DNA from: Limnanthes douglasii subsp. nivea
Lineage: Eukaryota > Streptophyta > Magnoliopsida > Brassicales > Limnanthaceae
Direction: 5' to 3'
Length of the DNA stretch: 64,000 nucleotides
Assembly: GCA_036936605.1 (NCBI GenBank)
Contig: JAUPFV010000003.1
Span: 76,182,273-76,246,272, forward strand
Shown: one piece after another, positions 44,745 to 55,636 of the stretch
Layout: the number at the start of each line of letters is the position of its first letter
Numbering within the stretch: the stretch's first letter is position 1
Translations under genes and position numbers: made by a program
Notes under the pieces: generated by a model
What the model was told of the DNA's origin: nothing
The model's input: only the letters and a program-made list of their open reading frames with translations
The model's database searches: none

Positions 44745-45757
44745 GATGCTCGACGTTCCAAGGGTGTTGAAGCTCTCTATTTTCATTATCCCTTAACTGG
44801 TACGTCCCTCGCTTTACCCTTTCTATCACAAGGGACAGACCTTCCCAGTTTCGAGCCAATTTGACGAGACTATTATCTTTGGTATGCAAAAAGACTTTTC
44901 ACAAAACTTTATCACCGACGTTAAATTCTCTTCGTCAAAATTTTGATGCATACCTGCTCCGCATCAGGGTCTAATAGTGCATTGAATTCAATAATGCTCG
45001 ACTTATCTTTTTTTAAATTAAGTTAAGTGCAACGCATCTGCCCTTAGTGTTATTGTCCTCAGAGTATTGTTCGACCCAGTAAGAAGGGAACATAGTTTCT
45101 GATGGAGGCACGACATACATTCGATAAAACAAAACATATGGTGATTCCCAAGTTACGGTACGAGGAGTAGTTTGGTAGGCCCATAACACTCCTTGCAAAT
45201 AATTCGGACATTTCTTGGCATTCCCTTCCAAATTCTTATTGAGGTCGTCAAGGACTATTCTATTAGTTACTTCGACCTGCCATTTTCTTGTGGATGGAAA
45301 GGAGCTGAAAAACATTGATGGATTCCTCGAGAAGAGCAAAAAGCTCTAATTTCTTTGTTGTTAAATTACGGACCATTATCCATAGTTAACCTCATCAGTA
45401 AGCCAAAATGGAAACAAATATTTGACAAGATAAACTTTATCACATCTTTTTCCCTTGTCCCAGACAAAGGCTCGGCTTTAATCCATTTAGAGAAATAGTC
45501 TAACGTGATTACTATCATTTGTTTTCCATCCGGGACCATCGGAAGTGGTCCTACTAAATTGATCCCTCATTGATCGAACGATAATGTTTCTACAATAGAT
45601 TTGAGCTGAACGACATGCATATGAATTAAATTAGCAAGACGCTGACATGTATCACATCTTTTAACCAACTCCTTAGCACCAGCTACTATCGAGGGCCTGT
45701 GGAATCATGTTAATAAAACTATTTTTGTCAAATATTTAAATCCACAATGAGCCTACC
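44745..45757 (-). pseudogene. Integrase of element A, degenerate and truncated
   Basis: The reverse strand reads, from right to left, KELVKRCDTCQRLANLIHMH, then GPLPMVPDGKQMIVITLDYF, then LTMDNGP. It continues in 45339-45013 with LDDLNKNLEGNAKK and VLWAYQTTPRT, and then the C-terminal region to about 44745. Everything upstream (RT, gag, 5' LTR) is cut off at about 45757, where element C begins. Confidence 0.85.
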
Positions 45758-45774
45758 AGCTAAGCTAGCTAAGC

Positions 45775-47615
45775 CCAACTGCCTGGTATTCCCTCATTGC
45801 TTGCATAATGGCATCAAGTTTATCAAAAATCCCACTCCCCGTGGAGCGATTTGCCGCTGTGGCAAGTCTGTGCAAGAATCACCATATCCCATTCTACCAT
45901 AATAATATGGGGAACAACTTCAAGGTGGTAGATGACTTGTTGGAGTCCAAGACGAACTGAAGGACACAGTTTCTGTTTGTCAGTGGGACATGGGGGAATG
46001 GTAGGAAGATCAAGGCCAATGTGAATCCCAGCATGGTGACTAGCAGGTGGAAAAGTTCTGGTGAGTTTTCTCTATCTTTGTTTCTCATGCTTTTCTTTTT
46101 TAAGTCATAAGTGTTTCTCTTCTTACCAATTTGTCACTCCTTTTTCAGTGTTGCCAAAGGAGTTCACTGGAACCTAGAAGAGGGGCAAACAACCTGTGCC
46201 AAGCTCAACACATGGGCTGCGGAGCATAGGGGGAATGCCTTCCACAATTGCTTCACCTTGGGCAATTTAGTGAGGTCCCATCTGTGGAACACCACAGGTC
46301 GGAGGGATCTCACATGGGAAGAGTTAACTACACAGCCTCCTCCTGATGTAATCCTCAAACGAAAATAGGCCAATGATGGGAGCAAAAGCTCCCAGCAAGA
46401 TGAAAGGGAAGAAGAAGAAAGCTGCAGCAGAACCAGTTCAAGCAGTCACAGAGGGGACTGGTTCGGGGAACCAAGGGGGAATTGATGTTGTCCTGCTCAA
46501 AGTGGTAGAGGCTGAAACAGTAAGGGAGGTTGGAGAGTCACAAAACCCACCAAAGCCTCCCAAAAATGACCGGAAAAGAAGGACCATCAGTGATGAGAAG
46601 GCTGCTAACAAAACGAAAGTCACTTTAGGAGAAGAAATTATTCTTCGCCCTACGGAGAATCTACCTCCATCAACCCTTGTTGATCAAACTCTACAAGAGA
46701 AGATCCCAACAGGTCTGCAGTATGAAGAGGTTGTTGGGGGGGGGGACTGAAGAAGTGGACATTAGTGCCCTTCAAGACATTGATTTATACTTCAATGATT
46801 CTGAGAATGATGATTTTGCAGGTCCCTTCCGCCCCTCTAGCACTGCTAACATGGTGACTTTTAATGGTAAGTCCTTCTCCATTTCCGGAGAGCAAGATGT
46901 TCTGAGCTATTCCCTTCTTGGTCACATTCAGCCGGTGCTTGACTTGGAGAGACAAGTGAAAAGTCAGATCACTCTCATCAATTCCCTCACGTCTGACAAA
47001 GCGTCTCTATCAACCAACCTTCTCAATGTCAATCAGAGTATAGAGGAGTTAAAGAACGAGATAGAGGCATTAAATAAGAACAAGGAGGATCTAACAACCA
47101 ATTGGGCCACTTTTGAGACTGCCAGAACTGAACTCCAGAATAAGTACTCTGGTTTGGAAAAGGACCTCACAACATCAAAGGAGGACTTAAAGACCAAAGA
47201 TGGTGTCATCCAGACCCTGTTCGATGAGAAGAATTCATTCGAAGCAACTGTGTCAAAGATGGCCAAGGAGAAAGAGGACTTAAAACAGCAGGAGCAAGCT
47301 ATCCAGACATGTATTGATAAATATACCAACAAAGTGATAGACTCTCTAGAGAAAAGATATGCTGACGTCAAGTCTGACATGGTGCTGCACTTCCATAAAA
47401 CATTTCCGAAGAGGACCCTTGGTCCCTTATAAGAATTTGTAGAATATTAAGACATCCCATTTCACACTATGGATGCTGGTGAAAAGTACAATTATAGTAG
47501 TGGAATAGATTTCACCACTGGCGAAGAGGAAGGAACTGGTGGGAGTTCAAGCGCCAAACCCAAAAGTCCCAAGAAAGGTATTGATGGAGGAAAATCTGAA
47601 GCGAACAAGCCTTAA
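45775..47615 (+). pseudogene. Antisense gene of element C (5' truncated), with intron
   Basis: Starts within the Transposase_28-like domain (FYHNNMGNNFKVVDDLLES near 45895-45950). A GT-AG intron of 88 bp (46061-46148) follows at the same place as in element 1. Next comes WGNAFHNCFTLGN, then LWNTTGRRDLTWEEL, a K-rich linker, and a run of ten G (46736-46745) where the frame shifts. The region EEVDISALQDIDLYFNDSEN is followed by a coiled coil of about 150 residues (46920-47400). A stop interrupts at about 47428, and the original end is EANKP with its stop at 47613-47615. Confidence 0.83.
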
Positions 47616-47669
47616 GGTTTAACCATATCTTTGTTTGTTTGTTTTTTTATTTTTGTGAACAGTTAAAGT

Positions 47670-47797
47670 CCTTGGATGGCCAAGGCACATTTTGTAACGT
47701 TATTCGGTTATAGTCCGAATAAGTCTTTGAAATACTTAAAGTCCTTGGATGGCCAAGGCATATTTTGTTTTTCCTATTCGGTTAAAGTCTGAATAGG
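47670..47797. repeat. Tandem hairpin pairs between convergent genes, element C
   Basis: Unit 1: CCTTGG/CCAAGG (47670-47685) and TTATTCGG/CCGAATAA (47700-47722, 7-nt loop). Unit 2: CCTTGG/CCAAGG (47743-47758) and CCTATTCGG/CTGAATAGG (47773-47797). Located 55 bp after the antisense gene's stop. Confidence 0.87.
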
Positions 47798-48068
47798 TTT
47801 ATTTATCAAATCTTCCTTTATTTAACACTTTCTTTCCTTTAAATTTTAATGGCTAATGTTTAAATAGCCCCTAGTATTTCAGAAGCATTATAGTGAGAGT
47901 GTTTAATATCTCTGATGACATGTATTTAATGGTCATCACTCAACAAGGTTTATCCGATCTATCAAAGATCCAAAGTGTTGAACTAATAATCTGTACTTGA
48001 ATTGAGAATTGCGTAAAACCACACCAGATGTTTTAAGAAGGAATCACATTTTATTAAATAAAAAAATT

Positions 48069-48131
48069 GGACACCTCATTAAAACCTCCCCGCGCCACCA
48101 GGGTAGGAAAGATTATGCTCCCTAATATTTA
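48069..48131 (-). other. Conserved block after pol (element C)
   Basis: Contains cctccccgcgccaccagggt, almost identical to the block at 29649-29712 on the other strand. Confidence 0.8.
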
Positions 48132-48184
48132 CATTGATATCTAACAAGTAAATATTTACACAAATTTTATTCTAAATATAACCT

Positions 48185-50520
48185 AAGATGTTCACTATTT
48201 CATGGGTGCTTCAAAAACCTTCCTTTTTTGTCCTGAAGCCTATATGTCCCAAGATTAATTTTTTCGGAGACTCATTAAGGCCTTCCCAGTTCGGAGCCAG
48301 CTTACCGAACTGTTTCTCCTTGTTATGTATGAAAAACTTTCTCAAAACGTTATCTCCTAGTTGAAAATATCTTCTCTTGACCTTGGAAGCAAACCTGCTC
48401 CTCATCAAGCCATGGTAGTGGGCCGTTCTCAAGTGAGCTTTAACCCTTCTTTCTTCTATTAAGTCCATCTGATTTCTAATTGCTATCTCATTAGCTTGTT
48501 CGGAATAGTTATGGACCCTTTATAATGGTAGGGTAGCTTCTATGGGGGTAATAACATCCATCCCATACACCAAAGTAAAAGGAGATTCTTGTGTAGCACC
48601 CCGAGGAGTAGTTCGGTATGCCCACAACACTTCTTGCATATAGCTTGGCCACTTCCCTGCAACCCCTTCTAAATTCTTTTTTTAATCTGGACAAAATAGT
48701 CTTGTTTGCCACTTCAACCTGGCCATTTTCTTATGGATGGAAATGAGAAGAGAAACATTGTTGAATGCCCCTAGAGGCACAAAAATCCTCCATGTCCTTT
48801 TTATCAAACTATGGCCCATTGCATGTGGTAATCTTTTGAGGAATCCCGAATCTGTAACATATATTGGATATGATAAATTTAATGAAAACCTTCAAAGTGT
48901 TTCATGCTAAAGGAGCTGCCTCTATCCATTTCGAGAAGTAATCAATAGCAACTATAATAGTTTTGCACCCTCTAGACGCCATTGGTAAAGGCCCAACTAA
49001 ATCCAATCTCCAACGACCAAAAGGTACTGGCTCATAAATAGACTCCATGGGTACTGCTGGCATATGAATTTTGTTGACATACCTTTGACATGGATCACAT
49101 TTCTTTAGCATCTGTCATTATGGATGGCCAATAGTACCTAGCCAACGATACCCTTTGGGTTAGTGCCCTGTAGCCACAATGGGCTGATCCTTCTCTATCG
49201 TGTAGATCGGATAAAATGACTTGAGATTCTTCAACCCCCAAGCAACACAGGAGAGGTCTACTGAAATATTTTTTTATAGAAAACCTCCCTTATGATAAAA
49301 AAAAACCACGAGCACTGTGCTTTATTTTCCTTGCCATAGCTTTATCAGCAATGTATTGAAGAAGGGAAAATATCCAATCTTTAGGTTGAACCAGTTAGAT
49401 ACTAAATCTTTCCTCCTCTTCCTTGTTTCGATTTAATTGTATGGATGAGAATTCTTGCATATGAATCCAAGGGTGGGACTCAGAATATGCTATGGTTGCC
49501 AAGGAATCTGCTAGTGCATTTTCTGACCTAGGAATATGCTCATAACAAACACATTTGAAGTTGGCTGCCACTTCCTTCAGGAGGAGTAAGTATTTGATGA
49601 GATGTTCCTTCTTGGCCTAAGACTGACCTTGAACATGATGGATGAGAAGCTGGGAATCACTCATCAACCTAACCCTTTTAGCCCCACATATGAAAGCCAA
49701 TTTAAGACCAGTTATCGCCACATAGGAAAATTCCAGCTCCACAACCCATTGTGCTTGATCCACCATCAGTTCGGACCACCCACTCTTTCTTAGTTTTTCC
49801 TTCTAAAACTTATTTAGAAGTCCTGTCTGAATGGAACTTTAGCAGGAAATCAGCAAGTGACTGAGCTTTGATAGCAGTTCGTGGGGCAAAATCAATGTCA
49901 TAATCGCCCAATTCTACTGACCACTTGGTCATCCTACTTGATATGTCTGCCTTCTGAAGAACATTCTTTAATGGAGAAGATGTCCAACAATGATAGAATG
50001 AGACTGGAAATAAGGCCTCATTTTTATTGCTTCAACTACCAAGGCTAGTGCCAACTTTTCAAGCTTTAAGTACCTATTCTCCGCATCTATTAAACTCTTG
50101 CTAATGTAGTAAACCGGACGAGGGTAATTGTCCACCTCTCTTACCAACACTGCACTTACAGCACATTCTAACACATGTAAGTATACATAAAGTGTCTCTC
50201 CTTGTATATGCTTGAAAAGAGTCTTTGGGGAAGAATAATGTTTCTTTATTTCATCAAAAGCTTGGCTGCATTTTGGAGACCAATTAAAGTCTTTAGCACT
50301 CTTCAAGGTTTGGAAAAATAGAGCACACTTGTTTGAAGACCTTGAAATAAAACGATTCAAGATAGCCAACCTTCCAATAAGCCTCTAAAATTCTTCAATA
50401 TTCCGAGGAGGATCCATTTCCAATAGGGCATTCAGGTGATCCGGATCGGGCTGTATCCTTTTCTCACTTCTCACATAACCGCATAAAATTTCCTGACCGA
50501 ACCCTAAAGACACATTTTTC
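48185..50520 (-). pseudogene. RNase H, archaeal-type RNase H and integrase of element C, degenerate
   Basis: Reading right to left: RNase H 50369-49968 (VYYISKSLIDAENRYLKLEK), the second RNase H near 49790-49480 (GLKLAFICGAKRVRLMSDSQ, then ALADSLATIAYSE), and the integrase zinc-binding region with CDPCQRYVNK at 49105. The core follows at 49060-48902 (WRLDLVGPLPMASRGCKTII), then further core to about 48720, and the C-terminus in 48712-48211. Stops and shifts separate the frames. Confidence 0.85.
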
Positions 50521-50531
50521 TGAATTCGGTT

Positions 50532-51934
50532 TTAAATTACCTTTATCAAATTGGTAAAAGTTTCTTGAAGGTCTATTACATGCGAATCCTCCTCCAAGCT
50601 TTTAACCATCATGCCATCGATGTACACCTTCATATTCTTACCAATTTGACTAGCGAATGTTTTGTTCGCCAACCTCTGATTAGTAGCCCCAACGTTTTTC
50701 AACCCAAAATGCATCATTTTGTAGCAATGGAGACCCCTGTCTGTTATAAAGGTAGTATGATCCTGGTCCTTCAGATCCACCTGTATCTGGTTGTACCCAG
50801 AGAAAGCATCCATGAAGGATAATAATTTCTTTCCAAACATTGAGTCCACCAACTGATCTATCAGGGGGACTGGATAAATATCTTTTGGGCAAGCTCTCTT
50901 GAGGTGAGTAAAATCGATACACAGACGCCATTTCCCATTCTTTTTCTTGACTAACACCGGATTGGCAGTCCATAAAAGATACTGGGACTTATTTTATGTG
51001 TCAAATCTTGGTAAGTCGATCAACTTCTTGGACTATCACGTCAGCTTTCTCCTTAGAGAAAGCTCTCATTTTCTACACAGCAGGTGCAACATCACTCCGG
51101 ATGGACAACTTATGTGAGATAACACTTGCAGGTACTCCGGTCACATCACCATTGCACCAAGCAAAGACATGTTGATTGTTTGATAAGAAGGACAACAATT
51201 TCTTTTTCAATTCTGGCACCATCTTGGAGCCAATCTTAACACTTCTACCCTCTGCCAGAAAGTGGGTTTCAATCTCTTTAACTGGTATTAAAACACCATG
51301 GGCCTCTTTGGGATCATCAATCTCACCCTCTCCCTCAGAAGGCCTCAGTAACTACTAATCTTCATTAACCCAGACTGCTCCCAAAGTTTTAGGAGCAAGT
51401 GCAGTTGCATAGCACTCCCTTGCTATCTTTTAACTACTCTGGACAACACCCACTTGTGCTTGAACTGCAAACTTCAAATACTGGTGGACTCTTGAGGCCA
51501 CAGCGTGCATTCTAGAGAGCCAAAACCTCCGAAAGATTACATTGTAATACGTGGGGAAATCTACCACAACAAAGAACACTTTGACCAACTTTTTAAAAGG
51601 CCCCTTGCCCAACATCACCTCTTCCTCAAATTCCCCGATTACGTCCGCAGAGCTCCATGTGAAACCCATAATGGTTCTGTTTGACCGTTGAATAACGGCC
51701 GGATTTTTCATCTGCTTGTACGAGCTCAAGAAAAGGATGTTTGTTGAATTGCTTGTGTCTATTAGAAAAGGATGTTTGCTGAACAGTTTTCCCAACAATA
51801 TTTCTTAAATCATCCTCATCGAAAACTATAAATGGAAAAGGTGTTTGGAATTGATAAGAAGACATGCCTCCTTCCAACTGAGTAGCCAGACTATGAACAT
51901 GCCTCTTCCTTGATGAAGGGGTGGGCGATGTCAT
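50532..51934 (-). pseudogene. Protease and RT of element C, degenerate
   Basis: Protease region 51934-51430: LEGGMSSYQFQTPFPF, then a site damaged near 51780 (the DTG context is broken by a small duplication containing tttgttgaattg/tttgctgaac), then RRFWLSRMHAV. RT lies at 50957-50532: KKKNGKWRLCID, LSFMDAFSGYNQI, and YIDGMM in place of YxDD. The catalytic Asp to Gly change would inactivate it. Confidence 0.85.
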
Positions 51935-51939
51935 GGTAT

Positions 51940-53690
51940 CCCCTCCGAATATGATGAGTGACCCAAGAATCTAATGAGTCCGGAAACCATCTTAGATTTC
52001 TCTATTATGAATCCTACTTTATTCCGGGTTGGATTAGGATTCAGGTACTCCGAATCAACATCAAATCGTTCAAGGATTACCATTGCCCCTCCGGAGCAGA
52101 TGTTCCCACATTGTTTGTAGGGTCAGTTCGAGGAGCATTGTCAGGCCTGTTTCCACTTCTTCTTTTGACATAAGCCCCAAGCTTGCCTATTTCAATGAGG
52201 TTCCATACTTCTTCCTTCAGAGCAATGCAGTCTTGGGTGTTATGGCCAATATCATTATGATACTTGCAAAAATAAGTATATCTACTATCTTTGGGAGACT
52301 GCAGTGCTTTTGATTTCCGGAAATGGACTTCATCCTTGGTCTTGTCATAAATTGTGGCCACATTCTCTTTCAATTCTAAAAACCACTTTGGTTGAACCCA
52401 ATGACCTATTTTACTCGACTGTTGGCTCTGAGATTGATTTTGGTTGGACTGAGTCTCGTTAGCCCTGTTAGACCTTTGCCATGTCTCCTTAGCCTTATAT
52501 CCGGACTGGTTTGGAGTTGTTGTGGTGGACCTCACCTGACGCTGCACCCTGGTTTTCTTGGTCTCATCCATATTAATTTGCTTTCCCACCTAATTTAATA
52601 AACCACCCCAAGTCAGGGCTTTCTTCCGGGTCAATGAATCGGCCAAATTCCCAGGGTTTAACCCTTGTCTCAAGGAAGCAATTGCCACCTGCTCGAAGCA
52701 ATCTGCTAACCCATTCTGGGTATTCACAAACCGACTTATGTAGTCCTTCAAGGACTCATTTGGCTGTTGGGCACAATGGATAATAGTATCTTTATTTCCC
52801 TTCACCTCCTTACTTCCCACAAACTTCCTTCGGAAGGAAACCCATAATGTATCAAAGTTTCTCATACACCCCTGGGGCAAATTGTTGTACCACTCAAGAG
52901 CACATCCGTAAAAGATTGGGAAAATGACCTACACATAAGTTTTTCATCATCATCAAAGTTCATCATAAAGTTCTTGAACTGCTCTAGATGGTTGTCTGGA
53001 TCCTTACTCCCATCATACTTCTCTATTTTGGAGCTGTCAAACCTTTTGGGAAGGTTTTCGGACAGTATTTTGGCAGACAAAGGTGACTGTCTCCAATTCC
53101 TATTACGACTCAAGACTGTGTCTTCATTAGGTGTTGTAAAAATACATGGTTCGATCTGAAAAACAAAATGATCCATCAGCAATTGATCAATATGCATGTG
53201 ACTGTGGTTGTGGCTGTGGCTGTGAGATGACCCTTTTCTCATATGCCTTTTAAGCCTCTCATGCCTATCTCTCTTTCTTGAATATTTTTTAACTAGTTTA
53301 TGTTTCTTTCTGGACCTCCCTTCATCACTTCTTGATAACAAAGACTCCTCAAGCTCAGCCTCGTTCGAAGAGCTACTGGAGGACTCAAAATCTGAACTTT
53401 CAACCGGCTTAGACCGGTGGGACTTCTGACAACTGATATTAGTCTTTTTCGAAATCAAATGAGTCTTTGCTGATGGATCATTTTCTCTAGGGTTGTTAGT
53501 ATGATAAATAGTTGACGCCCCTGACTTCTTCCTTATACCCTTTTCTGCTTCTTTTATGGCCCTTAACGCCTCTATTTATGATCTCAACTTGTCTCGTTCT
53601 TCGATGGTGTACTCTTTTTTTCCCCAACTACCTCCACCACAGGTATTTTCTACTAGTTTTGAATGCAAAAATTCAGGCACCCTCGTGCTC
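51940..53690 (-). pseudogene. Gag of element C
   Basis: Long open pieces: 53458-52862 has an acidic serine-rich N-part, then KKYSRKRDRHERLKRH, a His/Ser repeat (SHSHSHNHSHMH) and the core KYDGSKDPDNHLEQFKNFM. 52880-52590 has NESLKDYISRFVNTQNGLAD. 52589-52077 has a basic Gln/Asn-rich part and the knuckle CKYHNDIGHNTQDC. Two or three frameshifts and stops break it. The His/Ser repeat is longer than in element 1. Confidence 0.87.
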
Positions 53691-53708
53691 CCACTGTGGT
53701 CGCCAATT

Positions 53709-54085
53709 TGGTTTGGTTTATTTTGGGTTGGGGTAATTTTGTAAAGTGTTTTACGAGATGTTTTGAGTATTAAGTGTTTGGTGTGTTAAGTAGTGAGAGA
53801 ATTGAGCAGAATGGTTGTATTAAATGTTCATTACCCTTATTAATGAGAGTGGTTTGGGTATTTATACCTTTAATTAAGGACATATGGGATTACGGATCAA
53901 GTTATGAAACCGGGTCAAGTTTAAGGACTCATTAGCCTTTTAAGTTGATTAACAAATAGCTTAGTCAAAAGGTGTTAAGTATTTTTACATTTGTTTAGTT
54001 CAGAGAATTTAGTGGCATGTTATTGTCCGAATTTCCATTGTCTGGATAATACAGTGAGTTGTGTCTGGATATTCCGAACTCATCA
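53709..54085 (-). repeat. 5' LTR of element C (377 bp)
   Basis: The outer end on the plus strand is ccgaactcatca (54085), the inner end tggtttggttta (53709). Flanked inside by the primer-binding site complement. Confidence 0.9.
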
Positions 54086-54209
54086 ACTAGCAGCTAGCTT
54101 AGTCAACATTTAATACATTTGTCCTGTTCGGAATTTTATTATACTGGTTTGGTCTGAATTGCCCATCGGATTTAGTCAATGCACAGTAACTCAAATATCC
54201 GAACTCATC
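54086..54209 (-). repeat. Truncated 3' LTR of element E
   Basis: Ends ccgaactcatca at 54209. Its distinctive part (tttggtctgaattgcccatc) is shared with the LTR at 62120-62445 rather than with element C, so it belongs to E. It abuts the outer end of C's LTR. Confidence 0.75.
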
Positions 54210-54226
54210 ATTAGCCCCTTTAGGTC
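54210..54226 (-). promoter_or_regulatory. Polypurine tract of element E
   Basis: The reverse strand reads ctaaaggggctaa directly beside the LTR end, the usual position for plus-strand priming. Confidence 0.55.
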
Positions 54227-54560
54227 TTACAAAGGATCTTTGGAAGAGCTAAAACTCAAAAAACAAATACCAACATTTTCTTATTTGCAGTTTTGTTCGA
54301 ACCGTAAAAAGTTTCCTTCAAGAGTGACCTTGTTCGAATTTCGGTGGAACTGATTTCTCAATTCAGAAATCTAAGGGTTTTTCTTGAATCGTGGGTCATG
54401 TGTTAGGCTTTGGTTTGACCTCTAAGCCGATTTTCTCGTAGATCCTCGCACCCACTAGGTTAGAAAGTTACCTAGGCATTAACTTTCACACCTTGCAGCT
54501 TTTAATCATTGCTCAAAATCGATTTACCCTCTCCTGGTTAATTGCCATTTTTCGCTGTTA
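54227..54560. other. Untranslated lead region between 3' LTR and antisense promoter of element E
   Basis: No gene recognised. Corresponds to 33110-33465 of element 1 reversed. Confidence 0.5.
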
Positions 54561-54568
54561 TATATAAA
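54561..54568 (+). promoter_or_regulatory. TATA box of the antisense gene, element E
   Basis: tatataaa lies 98 bp before the ATG at 54659, followed by the shared leader tttttagagagagaaagctc. Confidence 0.62.
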
Positions 54569-54658
54569 CGTTTCTACTGTTTCATTGTCTTAAAAAATAA
54601 CAAACGTTTTTAGAGAGAGAAAGCTCAATTTATCTTCAAAATTGTTCTTGAATCATAT

Positions 54659-55636
54659 ATGTTCACAGCCAGAAACGCCTTAGTAAAAGGAGGTTGGTTG
54701 AACTTATCTGAGTTAGAGAAAGCGCAAAAAGTAGCAAGAGACGAATGCATTCATGCTGGTCTTCCTGTTTCATCAAGTGAAAGAAGTAATCAGAAACAAT
54801 TGAATACAGATCAGGGTTCATCTTCTTCAAAAACTCCCAAGGTTAGGAAATTTCCATTTGTAGCGAACCTTTCATCTTTCCATCAGGGTCCTCTGTCCAG
54901 GAGTCCTAAAATCATTTACCTAAAAAAAATCTATTTCTAGCGTAAGAAAGCCTTCGCCTTTCATCTTTCCATCAGGTCAGTCGCAGAAAAATATCTAGAA
55001 AAATTAACTCCTCGCCGAGTCACACGGCAGTCTGAGACAAAATCCACCCCTTCATCTTCAAAGCCCTCCAGTTCGGGGGAAAGCCTATGCCAAAGGCTAA
55101 ATTATCTGGGCAACAACCCCTAGCAGAAACCAGAGTATCTGAACTACCATCTGCACAGCCATCCGAACAGCTACCCACACAGCCATCCGAACAGCCTTCC
55201 ACAGTAATGGAAGAAACTATGAAAGACAACATAGAAGAAGCCCATTTTGACGCTTCCGGTCAAACTATGAACGTTTGGGTCTCCGAAAAATGGGGCAATG
55301 CTTTTCACAACTGCTTCAAATTAGGAAACTTTGTGAGGTCTCATTTGTGGAACACCACAGGGAGAAAAGACCTCTCCTAGAAAGAGTTAACTACCCAACC
55401 CCCTGAAGATATCATTCAAAGTAAGAAAGAGGCCAAAGATGCCAAACGATATCATTCTAGGGCCAAAGCCCCCAGTAAGATGAAAAACAATAAGAAGAAG
55501 AAGGCCACATCACACCCACCTCAAACGACTACTGAAGGAACTGGTTCAGAGAACCAATGAGGTATTAATGTTGCTTTACTAGAAGAAGTAGAAGTGACTA
55601 TGAAGGAAGCTGGTGGGTCAAACAACCCAACAAATC
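54659..55636 (+). pseudogene. Antisense gene of element E, first copy of its 5' half (no Transposase_28 domain)
   Basis: MFTARNALVKGGWLNLSELE opens a 93-residue frame. A second frame from 55087 has a QPSEQ-rich stretch, then runs from EEAHFDASGQTM straight into WVSEKWGNAFHNCFKLGN. The Transposase_28-like domain and the intron lie between these two points in element 1 and are deleted here. The copy stops at 55636, inside the proline-rich NNPTNP linker, where a gag fragment is joined. Nearly the same 1.03 kb recurs at 56730-57763. Confidence 0.8.

Larger units (their letters stand above)
45758..54085 (-). mobile_element. Element C: family-1 gypsy retrotransposon, 3' end truncated
   Basis: On the plus strand, left to right: antisense gene (starting inside its Transposase_28-like domain), hairpin spacer, then integrase, RNase H, RT, protease and gag in reverse, primer-binding site (about 53687-53706) and 5' LTR (53709-54085). 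The 3' LTR and the antisense promoter are missing at the left, where it abuts element A at about 45757. It is the least decayed gag in the window. Confidence 0.88.
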
